Positions 7,373 through 16,483 of a stretch of 64,000 nt of DNA are shown piece after piece (the stretch's first letter is position 1; each line of letters starts with the position of its first letter). This DNA comes from JAOACQ01 sp049968515 (lineage in GTDB: Bacteria; Spirochaetota; Brevinematia; Brevinematales; JAOACQ01): NCBI GenBank assembly GCA_049968515.1, contig JBMFQR010000008.1, positions 1 through 64,000 of the forward strand. Reading direction: 5' to 3'. Both the position numbers and the translations under genes were made by a program. Under the pieces are notes generated by a model that had not been told where the DNA came from, did no database searches, and saw only the letters and a program-made list of their open reading frames with translations.

Positions 7373-9670
7373 ATGGAAGACTTTGTAAAAGAACTCGTTG
7401 TTTCAAAACAAAAGAATAATCAGGTTGCTTTTGTAAGAAAGAGAGATGGAAGAGTCGTAGATTTTGACCCTGCAAAGATAGCTAATGCTATCAGAAAGGC
7501 TTTTGAGGCAACAGAAGAGGGCAACATAATGAAGGCATGGGAATGCACAGCAATGGTGGTTTCCAAACTTGAGAAGAAGATTGTTGAGATTGAACATATA
7601 CAGGATATTGTTGAAGATACCCTGATGAATCTGGGTTATAGAAAGACGGCCAAGGCATACATTCTCTACAGAGCAAAAAGGTCAGAGGTCAGAAATATAC
7701 AGAGTGTATTAAATGAGAGTCTCTCTATCATAGAGGGCTATCTTGACCTCAAGGACTGGAGAGTCAATGAAAACTCAAATATGAGCTACTCATTGCAGGG
7801 CCTCAACGCACATATATCTTCAACAATAGTTGCCAATTACTGGCTCACAAAGATCTATACACCTGATATTGGGGAAGCACATAAGAATGGTCTTTTTCAC
7901 ATCCACGATCTTGGTTCTCTCTCTGCATACTGCGTTGGATGGGATCTTGAAATGCTTTTGATAAATGGCTTTTCTGGAGTTACTGGAAAGGTGGAATCAA
8001 AACCAGCAAAGCATTTCAGAACAGCATTGGGTCAAATAGTGAACTTTTTCTATACACTTCAGGGGGAAGCAGCAGGAGCACAGGCATTTGCTAATTTTGA
8101 CACTCTTTTAGCTCCGTTTATAAGATATGATGGGCTTTCATACAGTGATGTAAAACAGGCAATGCAGGAATTTGTCTTCAATCTCAATGTTCCTACGAGG
8201 ACAGGTTTTCAGACTCCTTTCACAAATATTACCTTTGACCTTAGATGTCCTTCTTACTTTGCGGATCAGGGAGTAATTGTAGGTGGTGAAATAAAAAAGG
8301 AAACCTATAAGGAATTTCAGAAAGAAATGAACTGGATAAACAGGGCTTTTGCCGAGGTGATGCTTGAAGGTGATGCAAAGGGAAGACCCTTCACATTTCC
8401 TATACCCACTTATAACATAACTAAGGATTTTGACTTTGAAAACCCTGAACTGAAGCCCGTGTGGGAAATGACTGCAAAATATGGTACTCCATACTTTTCA
8501 AACTTTGTTAATTCCGATATGAAAGAAGAAGATGCTCGTTCAATGTGTTGTCGTCTCAGGCTTGATAATAGAGAAGTGAGAAAACAACTTAACAGAAAGG
8601 CAATCCATTTAGAAAATAAACATCCAGAAGAGCATTTAAGAAGAGGGGGGATTTTTGCTGCAAATCCTATGACTGGTTCTATTGGTGTTGTAACAATAAA
8701 TCTGCCGAGAATTGCATATCTGTCTAAAAATGAAGGAGAGTTTTTTGAAAAGCTTAAAGAGGCGATGCTTCTTGCAAAAAACTCCCTTGAAATGAAAAGG
8801 AAAGTTGTTGAGGAATTAACTGAAAGAGGATTGTATCCGTATACGAAGGTATATTTGAATGATGTGAAGTTGAGGAGCGGCTTTTACTGGACAAATCATT
8901 TTTCTACAATTGGGCTTATTGGGATGAATGAAGCAGTAATAAATCTTCTTAAGATTCCATATCATACTGAGGAGGGCAAGGCTTTTGCAGAAAATGTCTT
9001 AGATTTTATGCTTAATACACTTGAGGAGTTCAAAGACTCCACCGGTCATCTTTACAACCTTGAAGCCTCACCTGCCGAAGGGGCAAGCTATAGACTTGCA
9101 AAAACAGATAAGAAAAGATTTCCGGATATTATTACGAGCGGGACAGAAGATGTCCCTTATTATACAAACTCTGTGCATCTGCCTGTAAACTATACTGATG
9201 ACATTTATGAGCTTTTAGACTTTCAGGATAGTTTGCAGAGCAGGTTTACGGGTGGGACAGTAATCCATATTTTCCTTGGCGAAAAGATAAATGATCCCGA
9301 AATTTTAGGTAAGCTTGTTTACAAAATAGCGAGTCAGTACAGATTGCCATACTTTTCTATCACTCCTACGTTTTCAATATGTCCTGTTCATGGATATATA
9401 GCTGGTGAACATAGGTATTGTTCTCTTCCTCACACTGAAGAGGAGCTTGAAAAGTATGGAAAATATGTTTTAACAGAATCAACCTATTTTATAACAAAAG
9501 AGGAGGGCAAAATGAAGGAGAAAAAAGAAGGGCAACAGCTTGTAATACCCTGTGAGGTTTATTCAAGAATCGTTGGCTATTATAGGCCTGTACAGCACTG
9601 GAATGTTGGCAAGAAGCAAGAGTTTGTCGAAAGGAACACCTACGATAAAAAGCTTTTTGGCAATATTTAG
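7373..9670 (+). CDS. nrdD: Anaerobic (class III) ribonucleoside-triphosphate reductase
   Basis: NrdD reduces ribonucleotides to deoxyribonucleotides with a glycyl radical under anoxia. The 765-residue protein starts with an ATP-cone (VRKRDGRVVDFDPAKIANAI, about 20-100). It contains SMCCRLRLD, NLEASPAEGASYRLAK and DVPYYTNSVHLPV in the barrel, and ends with the glycyl-radical loop SRIVGYYRPVQHW, where Gly735 is the radical site. The C-terminal metal site is unusual: FSICPVHGY and EHRYC keep two Cys, but the second CxxC pair reads CSLP. The gene nrdG follows after 2 nt, so the two are co-translated. The ATP-cone implies allosteric control by ATP/dATP. Confidence 0.95.
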   Translation: MEDFVKELVVSKQKNNQVAFVRKRDGRVVDFDPAKIANAIRKAFEATEEGNIMKAWECTAMVVSKLEKKIVEIEHIQDIVEDTLMNLGYRKTAKAYILYRAKRSEVRNIQSVLNESLSIIEGYLDLKDWRVNENSNMSYSLQGLNAHISSTIVANYWLTKIYTPDIGEAHKNGLFHIHDLGSLSAYCVGWDLEMLLINGFSGVTGKVESKPAKHFRTALGQIVNFFYTLQGEAAGAQAFANFDTLLAPFIRYDGLSYSDVKQAMQEFVFNLNVPTRTGFQTPFTNITFDLRCPSYFADQGVIVGGEIKKETYKEFQKEMNWINRAFAEVMLEGDAKGRPFTFPIPTYNITKDFDFENPELKPVWEMTAKYGTPYFSNFVNSDMKEEDARSMCCRLRLDNREVRKQLNRKAIHLENKHPEEHLRRGGIFAANPMTGSIGVVTINLPRIAYLSKNEGEFFEKLKEAMLLAKNSLEMKRKVVEELTERGLYPYTKVYLNDVKLRSGFYWTNHFSTIGLIGMNEAVINLLKIPYHTEEGKAFAENVLDFMLNTLEEFKDSTGHLYNLEASPAEGASYRLAKTDKKRFPDIITSGTEDVPYYTNSVHLPVNYTDDIYELLDFQDSLQSRFTGGTVIHIFLGEKINDPEILGKLVYKIASQYRLPYFSITPTFSICPVHGYIAGEHRYCSLPHTEEELEKYGKYVLTESTYFITKEEGKMKEKKEGQQLVIPCEVYSRIVGYYRPVQHWNVGKKQEFVERNTYDKKLFGNI

Positions 9671-9672
9671 TT

Positions 9673-10284
9673 ATGTTTAAGGGAATACAAAAAGTTTCGC
9701 TGATTGATTTCCCCGGACATATTGCAACCACACTTTTTACAGGTGGCTGTAATTTCAACTGCCAGTGGTGTCATAATAGGCCTCTTGTAGAAAAGGAGAG
9801 GTTAAAACTATTGCCTGATATTTTCGAGGAGGAAATAAAAGCCTTTTTGACACACAGAAAGGGTAAGATAGAGGGTGTTTGCATTACAGGTGGAGAACCA
9901 ACCATTTGGGGGGAAAGGCTTGCAGATTTTATGAAATGGTGTAAGGAAAATGAACTCCTTGTTAAACTTGATACTAACGGATACTTGCCAGAAGTATTAG
10001 AAAGCTATATTAAAAGAGGGCTTGTAGATTTTATAGCAATGGATATAAAGAATAACTTTGATAAGTATCCTATGACCGTTAACGTTTTAAATCTCAACAT
10101 TGAAAGAATAAAAAGGTCAATTGAAATTATAAAAACAAGCGGAGTAAAATATCAGTTCAGAACAACACTTATTCCCGGTCTGGTTTCTAAAGAAGAGATT
10201 GAGAAAAGTTTTTCTGAAAAAATATATTTTCAGCAATATGTTTCAAAACTTCCTGAACAAAAGTCCATTAATGGCTGGCAATAA
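9673..10284 (+). CDS. nrdG: Anaerobic ribonucleotide reductase activase (radical SAM)
   Basis: NrdG uses a 4Fe-4S cluster and SAM to create the glycyl radical on NrdD. The 203-residue product has the radical-SAM motif GGCNFNCQWCHN (Cys26, Cys30, Cys33) and the glycine-rich CITGGEPT. It belongs to the longer activase subtype that begins KVSLIDFPG. The end (KLPEQKSINGWQ) is shorter than I expect for this subtype and overlaps the 3' end of the convergent ATPase gene by 42 nt, so a small C-terminal loss is possible. Confidence 0.9.
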   Translation: MFKGIQKVSLIDFPGHIATTLFTGGCNFNCQWCHNRPLVEKERLKLLPDIFEEEIKAFLTHRKGKIEGVCITGGEPTIWGERLADFMKWCKENELLVKLDTNGYLPEVLESYIKRGLVDFIAMDIKNNFDKYPMTVNVLNLNIERIKRSIEIIKTSGVKYQFRTTLIPGLVSKEEIEKSFSEKIYFQQYVSKLPEQKSINGWQ

Positions 10285-12885
10285 ACCCATCGAAGCGATA
10301 GCAAGCAAATATTTAACATCCAGAAGGGGTACAGTCCCGAATACAATATTGAAGGGCTTTAAGTAAACAATCATTAAAATGATAGCTATCATTAAAAGTG
10401 TGCTCAGTTTAAGCAGGAGGTTTGGCCTTAGAAACTTTTCGACAAAGTTTCCAGCCCTCAGTGTAAAAATGTAGAGCTGTGGTGCAAGCAATGTGATTAC
10501 AAAAGCCACGGTGTTAGAAATCTTTTCGTCGTGACTGAAATTATAAGCAAGAATATAGCCAAGAATTATACCTGCACCAAATACCAGACCATCCAGTAAG
10601 ATGCGGATTCTTTCAATTCCCTTAAGGAAGCCAGTTGAAAGTCTGTCAGATTTTCCCTTCATTATTTCTTCAGTAGGAGTATCCATTGAAATGCTTATAC
10701 CAGGGAGAGATTCCATTACGACATTTGACCACAGAAGCTGGACAGGTAGAAGAGGAACAGAATAGCCAAGAATTGGTGTGATTACGATTGCGAATACCTT
10801 TCCAAGATTGTTTGACAGAAGATACCATATAAGCTTTTTGATATTCCTAAAAACATTTCTACCCTCTTTCACTCCTGTGATGATTGTTGTAAAATCATCA
10901 TCTGTTAGAATTATATCGGCAGCCTCCTGAGCAACCTGTGTGCCAGCCCTTCCCATGGCAATGCCCACATCAGCTTTTTTCAAAGCCGGGGCATCATTTA
11001 CTCCATCGCCTGTCATTGCGACAACATGTCCTTTAAACTTCAATCTGTCAACTATCTTTAGCTTTGTTAGAGGAATAATTCTTGAGTAAACCCTCAGATT
11101 TTCTACCCTTTCATCAAAGTCTTTTTCTGAAAAACCATCAAGTTCCTTTCCATCTATAGCCTGTTCTATACTATCAGCAATTCCAACATGCTGGGCTATT
11201 GAAAATGCAGTATTTTTGCTGTCTCCTGTTATCATTACAAAGTTTATGGCTGCATCTCTTGCAATCTTTACCACATTTTTAACCTCATCTTTTGGCGGAT
11301 CATATATTACCATACAGCCGAGAAATACAAATCCGGAAGTAAGCTCTTCAATCTGGATTTTATCTTTCTCTGTCTTTTTTTTTGCAAAGGCTATAACTCT
11401 GAAACCCTTTTCGGAATATTCTTTTATATCGTTATTCCACTTTTGAAAAGAAGAACTGTCGAATTTGTGGAATTTCATTTCATCTCCATAATAAAATTCG
11501 CACATTGAAAGAACCCTGTCCGGTGCACCCTTAAGATAAATAAAACAATTGCCCTTTGGATCTTTTATAAGACTGCAGGAATACATATTCTCAGATGAGA
11601 AAGGAAGGCAGTCAATAACCTCAAATCCATCAAAAAAATCCTTCTTAAATCCCATAATAATTGAAGCCTTAATCATTGAGGTTTCAGTAGGATCTCCTAT
11701 TTCTTTTACTATATTTCCATCAATTTCCTCTACAGAGGCCGTTGAGGATTTATTTGCAGTCAAAAAGATGTCATGGATGATCTGAAGGTTTTTCCCTTCT
11801 GAAATCATTTTCAGTAAGTCGCTTGCCGAGTAATAATTTCCACCTATATAATATTCCTTTACCGTCATACTGTGTTTTGTAATTGTTCCTGTTTTATCAG
11901 TACATATATAATCAACATTTCCAAGACTTTCTATAGATGAAAGTTTTTTAACGATTACAGAATTTTTCGCCATTCTTTCTACTGCAAGAAGAAGTGATAT
12001 TGTAATGGAAGCAGGCAACCCTTCGGGAAAAACTGCAACCATTATGCTTATTGCAAGCAATATTGAATGGTAAATTCCAAGATTTCTAAATATACTCACG
12101 AGCAGAACAAGTATGCATGAAAGAAAGGCGATAGCGACAAGAAATTTTATCTCTCTTAATATGTTTTTCTGCAACGTTGTCTTTTCCTGCTCTTCATGTT
12201 GCATTGACAATGCAATTTTTCCCATTTCAGTATTCATCCCGGTTCTCAACACGAGGGCGTAACCACTACCATTAAGTAGTTTGCTACCCGAAAATAGTAT
12301 ATTCTTCATTTCATAAATTGCGGCTTCTTTCCTCTCAATTGCCTCTGTAGTCTTTTCTACTGGCAGACTTTCTCCGGTGAGGTGGGCTTCATCCACAAGA
12401 ATCTGCTTGCCATCCACGAGCCTGCAATCAGCAGGAATTATATCGCCAGCCTCAAGAAAGACTATATCTCCCGGCACAATAAACTTTGATCCTATAACAC
12501 TCAATTCTCCATCTCTTAAAACCTTACTCTGGGGAGAAAGTATCTTTTTTAGCTCATCCAGTGCCTTTTCAGCCTTATATTCCTGAAAGAGACTTATTAT
12601 TGTATTTATTATGACAACGCCCATTATTGCGATACCTTCTATCCAGTCTCCTATGAAAAAGGTAAATCCTGATGCTATTGCAAGAATTATCGACATTGGT
12701 TCAAGAAGGCATTCAATAAATTTCTGCAGGAGGCTTTTTTTCTTTCCTTCTTTTATTTCATTGTAGCCATACTTTTTCAACAATTCCTTTGTCTTTTCCT
12801 CCGAGAGCCCCTTAATTGAGGATGAAAAGTGAGACAATGCATCTTCAACATTCATTCTTGAAAAAACTGAAAGATCATCCGACAT
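10243..12885 (-). CDS. P-type cation-transporting ATPase (P2A-like)
   Basis: This is an 880-residue inner-membrane ion pump driven by ATP. It shows an N-terminal cation-ATPase domain, TGES (170-173), PEGLP in M4 (287-291), the phosphorylation site DKTGT (Asp330), MVIYDPPK, TGDS and TGDGVNDAP. The overall pattern is that of Ca2+-type pumps. When M5/M6 are aligned to SERCA, YLLSNNLGKV has Lys696 where SERCA has Glu771, and WSNVVMESLP has Met724 and Glu725 for Thr799 and Asp800. Glu in M4, Asn693 and Asn721 are kept. The transported ion is therefore uncertain. The gene stands alone with its own promoter. Confidence 0.9.
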   Translation of the reverse strand: MSDDLSVFSRMNVEDALSHFSSSIKGLSEEKTKELLKKYGYNEIKEGKKKSLLQKFIECLLEPMSIILAIASGFTFFIGDWIEGIAIMGVVIINTIISLFQEYKAEKALDELKKILSPQSKVLRDGELSVIGSKFIVPGDIVFLEAGDIIPADCRLVDGKQILVDEAHLTGESLPVEKTTEAIERKEAAIYEMKNILFSGSKLLNGSGYALVLRTGMNTEMGKIALSMQHEEQEKTTLQKNILREIKFLVAIAFLSCILVLLVSIFRNLGIYHSILLAISIMVAVFPEGLPASITISLLLAVERMAKNSVIVKKLSSIESLGNVDYICTDKTGTITKHSMTVKEYYIGGNYYSASDLLKMISEGKNLQIIHDIFLTANKSSTASVEEIDGNIVKEIGDPTETSMIKASIIMGFKKDFFDGFEVIDCLPFSSENMYSCSLIKDPKGNCFIYLKGAPDRVLSMCEFYYGDEMKFHKFDSSSFQKWNNDIKEYSEKGFRVIAFAKKKTEKDKIQIEELTSGFVFLGCMVIYDPPKDEVKNVVKIARDAAINFVMITGDSKNTAFSIAQHVGIADSIEQAIDGKELDGFSEKDFDERVENLRVYSRIIPLTKLKIVDRLKFKGHVVAMTGDGVNDAPALKKADVGIAMGRAGTQVAQEAADIILTDDDFTTIITGVKEGRNVFRNIKKLIWYLLSNNLGKVFAIVITPILGYSVPLLPVQLLWSNVVMESLPGISISMDTPTEEIMKGKSDRLSTGFLKGIERIRILLDGLVFGAGIILGYILAYNFSHDEKISNTVAFVITLLAPQLYIFTLRAGNFVEKFLRPNLLLKLSTLLMIAIILMIVYLKPFNIVFGTVPLLDVKYLLAIASMGLLPAINGLLFRKF

Positions 12886-12947
12886 AATTTACTCCTGTGA
12901 ATAACAACTTATCAAACAGAGAGAAATAATATCTTACGATATGAATA

Positions 12948-12976
12948 ATTATACAACAAACTGACCATTCAATCAA
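12948..12976 (-). promoter_or_regulatory. Promoter of the P-type ATPase
   Basis: On the minus strand TTGATT (plus 12971-12976), a 17-bp spacer and a perfect TATAAT (plus 12948-12953), about 60 nt before the ATPase start. Confidence 0.6.
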
Positions 12977-12985
12977 GAAAAAGTA

Positions 12986-13017
12986 ATATGTGAGGTGTAA
13001 AGCAACACCTCACATAT
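12986..13017 (-). terminator. Rho-independent terminator of the HAMP gene
   Basis: ATATGTGAGGTGT (12986-12998) and ACACCTCACATAT (13005-13017) form a perfect 13-bp stem with a 6-nt loop. On the minus strand it is followed by TACTTTTTCTT, so it terminates transcription from the gene at 13055-13546, just before the ATPase promoter. Confidence 0.8.
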
Positions 13018-13054
13018 CGTTCGATATAAAAAATTGTATAGCGAAAGCGAACTT

Positions 13055-13546
13055 CTACTTTTTTGCAACCTTTTCGATGAAGTAATTTAAAGCTTCCACA
13101 AGATCCTGTAATTCATCTTTCTTTCTCAATCTGAACTTTAAATCTTTGATGTCCATCTTGCCATTAGCAGCATCCTGCAAGGTTCTCTTGATTCTATAAA
13201 CAGGACCGGCAAGCTTGTGAGAAATGAAGAGCCCGAATATTGCAATGAGTAATATATAAAGTATGCTTATGTAAGTAAGGGGTTTAAAATATATCTCGAA
13301 TATATTCAATGGCTTCATATCAAGATAAGTTGCCGGATTGTTATAATCAACTTTTTTCCATTCCTCTTCGGTAAGCATTTTTGCTCTAAAATAAAGAGGT
13401 TCTGTGAAACGCATTGACTTGTACAAAGCCATCACTGCAAAGGAAAGGGCAAAACCCAGCAATATCAGTACAGAAAACCTTAAAATAAAACGAATCTGAA
13501 ATGGCTTATCAATAAAATATCTCCACCTGAATTTTTTCTTATTCAC
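13055..13546 (-). CDS. HAMP-domain membrane protein without an output domain
   Basis: This is a 163-residue protein. One transmembrane helix lies at about residues 20-42 (ILRFSVLILLGFALSF), followed by a short periplasmic part of about 45 residues. A second helix lies at about 92-110, and then comes a HAMP-like segment beginning HKLAGPVYRIKRTL and ending KDELQDLVEALNYFIEKV. HAMP domains relay signals from membrane helices to kinases, cyclases or chemotaxis domains, but none follows here. It may be a stand-alone signalling adaptor acting with another protein. It is monocistronic, with the terminator at 12986-13017 downstream. Confidence 0.65.
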   Translation of the reverse strand: MNKKKFRWRYFIDKPFQIRFILRFSVLILLGFALSFAVMALYKSMRFTEPLYFRAKMLTEEEWKKVDYNNPATYLDMKPLNIFEIYFKPLTYISILYILLIAIFGLFISHKLAGPVYRIKRTLQDAANGKMDIKDLKFRLRKKDELQDLVEALNYFIEKVAKK

Positions 13547-13737
13547 GCTATCCTCCTTCCAAAAATTTTACTTTTTATCGGAATATTATACTTTAAAATA
13601 AAATTTAAATTTGTCAAGTATTATAAAATAGTTTTCTTTTTTTCCGATACCTAAATTGTGTAATTGCCAAGCATTCAATCATTATATAAGATTGTTCTGA
13701 CATACTATCTAAGTGATGAAAAGATATATAAGTAGAG

Positions 13738-14652
13738 ATGGTAAAAGTGATGAATAAATATTTCATTTTGTTATTTATTATTTTTTTTATGCTTAATGGC
13801 TGTTATAAAGTTGTCAGAAGTGAAATTAATTTTATTGAGCCTGAGAATGTGGCCTATAACTTAGGTCCTTTATTTTTGCCAGAAAATCCGTTTTTTAGTT
13901 CAATTTCAATAAATTATTTTACTCCAACACCCTTGCCAACAAAGGTATTATTCACTATGGTAGGTGATATAGACTGGTTAAGAGAGGAAAAAAGTTTAAA
14001 AAATTTTCACAGAATGACTTTTTCTGATCTTGAAGAGAATGCGGTTTATAGATTTGAATATTTTTCCCGGAATGAACAAAAAAAAGGCTTGATAAAAACT
14101 CTACCCTATGGTAGTGAATATGAGTTTTCTTTTTGTATAACTTCCCTTGAATATGGGGTAAAAAGTCAGAATCCACCGAGTTTCACAATTGTAGTATCGA
14201 AAGAAAGCCTGCTAAGGTTTGAAGATTTTGTAGATTTTTATGAAAGGAACAAAGATTTTTTATCTTCCACTATATTTTTACCCGTATTTAATGTAAGTTA
14301 CCAGAACAAAAATCTATTTGCCGGTAATGGAGAAAAGATAAGCTGTTCATACTACAAAGACGTGAGAATTATCTGCATAAGAGAAAGACTGAATGATTAC
14401 GATTGCATTGCATCCTTTATTCCCACGATTAATAAGGCGGGCACACATATTATAGCCGGGAATATCGGAAAAGATGATGTTTATCTTATCTCAAAAAAGT
14501 TTTCTCCATTTGTTGAAAAAATTTTTGTTTATAAAGACTCATATGTAGAGGCTGAAAAGGTGGTTTCCATTGACAGTCCTATCTTTATAACTGTTAGCAG
14601 GGACAGCAAATACGCTATAAATTTAAAGATGCAGCTTTCAAAACTCCCCTGA
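13738..14652 (+). CDS. Lipoprotein of unknown function
   Basis: This is a 304-residue protein. The signal peptide KYFILLFIIFFMLNGC ends in a lipobox (LNGC), so it is a predicted lipid-anchored envelope protein. An in-frame ATG four codons downstream (13750) is an equally plausible start. The mature part is beta-rich with no motif that I recognise. It ends 95 nt before rpsA, which has its own promoter, so it is probably separately transcribed. Confidence 0.6.
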   Translation: MVKVMNKYFILLFIIFFMLNGCYKVVRSEINFIEPENVAYNLGPLFLPENPFFSSISINYFTPTPLPTKVLFTMVGDIDWLREEKSLKNFHRMTFSDLEENAVYRFEYFSRNEQKKGLIKTLPYGSEYEFSFCITSLEYGVKSQNPPSFTIVVSKESLLRFEDFVDFYERNKDFLSSTIFLPVFNVSYQNKNLFAGNGEKISCSYYKDVRIICIRERLNDYDCIASFIPTINKAGTHIIAGNIGKDDVYLISKKFSPFVEKIFVYKDSYVEAEKVVSIDSPIFITVSRDSKYAINLKMQLSKLP

Positions 14653-14685
14653 TCAGGAATGTCAGAATGGCAACTTATGTAAAAA

Positions 14686-14713
14686 TTGACAAATCCTACA
14701 TTAATATTAAAAT
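14686..14713 (+). promoter_or_regulatory. Promoter of rpsA
   Basis: TTGACA at 14686-14691, a 16-bp spacer and TAAAAT at 14708-14713, about 33 nt before the chosen ATG. Confidence 0.6.
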
Positions 14714-14746
14714 ATATATCTATTATTTTTAGGATTGGAGTTAATT

Positions 14747-16483
14747 ATGAATTCTGATACTCTTGGCAGCGATATTTTCCTCGAAGCGATGAAATCAGAC
14801 AGTCTTAGAAATGTTTCAGAAAATACGCTCAACAATAAAATACACAGGGGGAAAATAGTTGCTATCACTGAGAAGGATGTTTTTCTGGATATGGGTGGAA
14901 AGTCAGAGGCAGTTGTTCCCTTAGAAGAATTTGATGAGACACCTGTTGTCGGTTCTTATATTGATATTGTTTTTAAGGAAGTTGAAGAAGGAATAATGGT
15001 GGCTTCAAAGAATGAAGCTGATAAGATAAAAAAGATAAATGAGATAAAGAAAGCTTACAAGGACGATACTGGCATAAAGGGTACCATTTCAGAACCTGTA
15101 TATAAGAACAACGAGCTTAAAGGCTTTATAGTGGATCTCGGATATGGAATAAATGGATTTTTACCATTATCTCAGATAGATACAAGGTCAAAAGAGCCCG
15201 AAAGTTTGAAAGGGTTTTCATTTGATTTCAGTGTAATAGAATTTCAGAAAAACAATATCACACTTTCGAGAAAAAGATATCTTAGCAGGACAATTCAAAA
15301 ATTGTATTCAAACTTCTTCCACAATCACAAGGTTGGAGATGTGCTGAAGGCAAAAGTTGATAGAGTTGAGAAGGATTATATGTTTTTGACTGCCGAGGGA
15401 GTTAATCTTTTTATGCATATTTCTGATTTTTCCTGGAAATTTTTACAGGATCTTCTCAAGGTAGTCAAAGAGGGAGACGAGCTTGAGGTTGCCATTCTTG
15501 TAATGGATGAGGCGAAGAAGCTTATTAAAGTAGGAAGAAAGCAATTACTTCAGGATCCCTGGGGAAGTGTGGCTGAAAAATATTCTGTCAGTCAGCTTGT
15601 AAAAGGGAAGGTTGTTGCTTTCAAGAAAAATGGAGCTTTGATAGAGATTGAAGAAGGAGTTGAGGCTTTTCTGCCAGTTGAGGAGCTTTCGTGGACAAAG
15701 AAGGTTAAGGATCCAAAGAATGTATTAAAGCATGGAGATGTTGTGAGGGTAAAGATATCGAGTATAGAACCGGAAAACCGCAAAATGGTAGTTTCCTTGA
15801 GAGAGATATATGAAAATCCGTGGGAAAAGGCGAGGGAAAATTACCCTGTTGGCAAGAAGGTTGAAGGAGTTATTACATCAATTGTGGACTTCGGTTTATT
15901 CATTCAGTTTGAAGATGGAATAGAAGGTTTGATGAGAAGGGAAGATGTTGACTGGCTTGACCCAAACGTAAATCTGAAAACTAAGTTTAAAAAAGGGCAG
16001 AAGATTACTGTGATGGTTCTTTCTGTTGAACCTGAGAGAGAGAGGTTAAGGCTGGGCTACAAGCAGCTTTCAGATAATCCTTATAAAACCTTTTCTCTTA
16101 ATTATCCAAAGGGCTCTGTTGTAAACGGGAAGGTAAAAAGTATTTCGGAAGAAGGTGTTATTTTATCTCTTGAAAACAATCTTGAGGGCTTTGTGCCTCC
16201 AAATCATCTAACAAAGGAGAAAATTGATAATCCTCAGGAAAAGTTTGAGGTTGGTCAGGAAGTAAAGGCGCTGGTCAGGTTTGTTGATGTAAATAAAAGC
16301 AGGATAGAATTAAGCATCAGGGATTATCTTATAAATGAAGAAAAGATTGAGACAGAAAAATATCTTGCGGATAGCAATCAAAATCTCAATCAGACTACCA
16401 TAGGGAATATTTTGAAGGACAAGTTACAAAATATAAATCTGGAGAACAAGAATGCCAAAGGGAAAAACAAAGCAGGCAAATAG
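14747..16483 (+). CDS. rpsA: 30S ribosomal protein S1
   Basis: S1 binds mRNA on the 30S subunit to help initiation. The 578-residue protein contains about six tandem S1 (OB-fold) repeats. Recognisable repeat cores include GKIVAITEKDVFLDMGGK, DRVEKDYMFLTAEGVNLFMH, GKVVAFKKNGALIEIEEGV, GVITSIVDFGLFIQFEDGI and GKVKSISEEGVILSLENNL. Repeats 3-5 are the best conserved, as usual. I use the ATG at 14747 because GGAG lies 7 nt upstream; an in-frame TTG at 14735 is less likely. The 3' end overlaps the next gene by 32 nt. Confidence 0.9.
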   Translation: MNSDTLGSDIFLEAMKSDSLRNVSENTLNNKIHRGKIVAITEKDVFLDMGGKSEAVVPLEEFDETPVVGSYIDIVFKEVEEGIMVASKNEADKIKKINEIKKAYKDDTGIKGTISEPVYKNNELKGFIVDLGYGINGFLPLSQIDTRSKEPESLKGFSFDFSVIEFQKNNITLSRKRYLSRTIQKLYSNFFHNHKVGDVLKAKVDRVEKDYMFLTAEGVNLFMHISDFSWKFLQDLLKVVKEGDELEVAILVMDEAKKLIKVGRKQLLQDPWGSVAEKYSVSQLVKGKVVAFKKNGALIEIEEGVEAFLPVEELSWTKKVKDPKNVLKHGDVVRVKISSIEPENRKMVVSLREIYENPWEKARENYPVGKKVEGVITSIVDFGLFIQFEDGIEGLMRREDVDWLDPNVNLKTKFKKGQKITVMVLSVEPERERLRLGYKQLSDNPYKTFSLNYPKGSVVNGKVKSISEEGVILSLENNLEGFVPPNHLTKEKIDNPQEKFEVGQEVKALVRFVDVNKSRIELSIRDYLINEEKIETEKYLADSNQNLNQTTIGNILKDKLQNINLENKNAKGKNKAGK

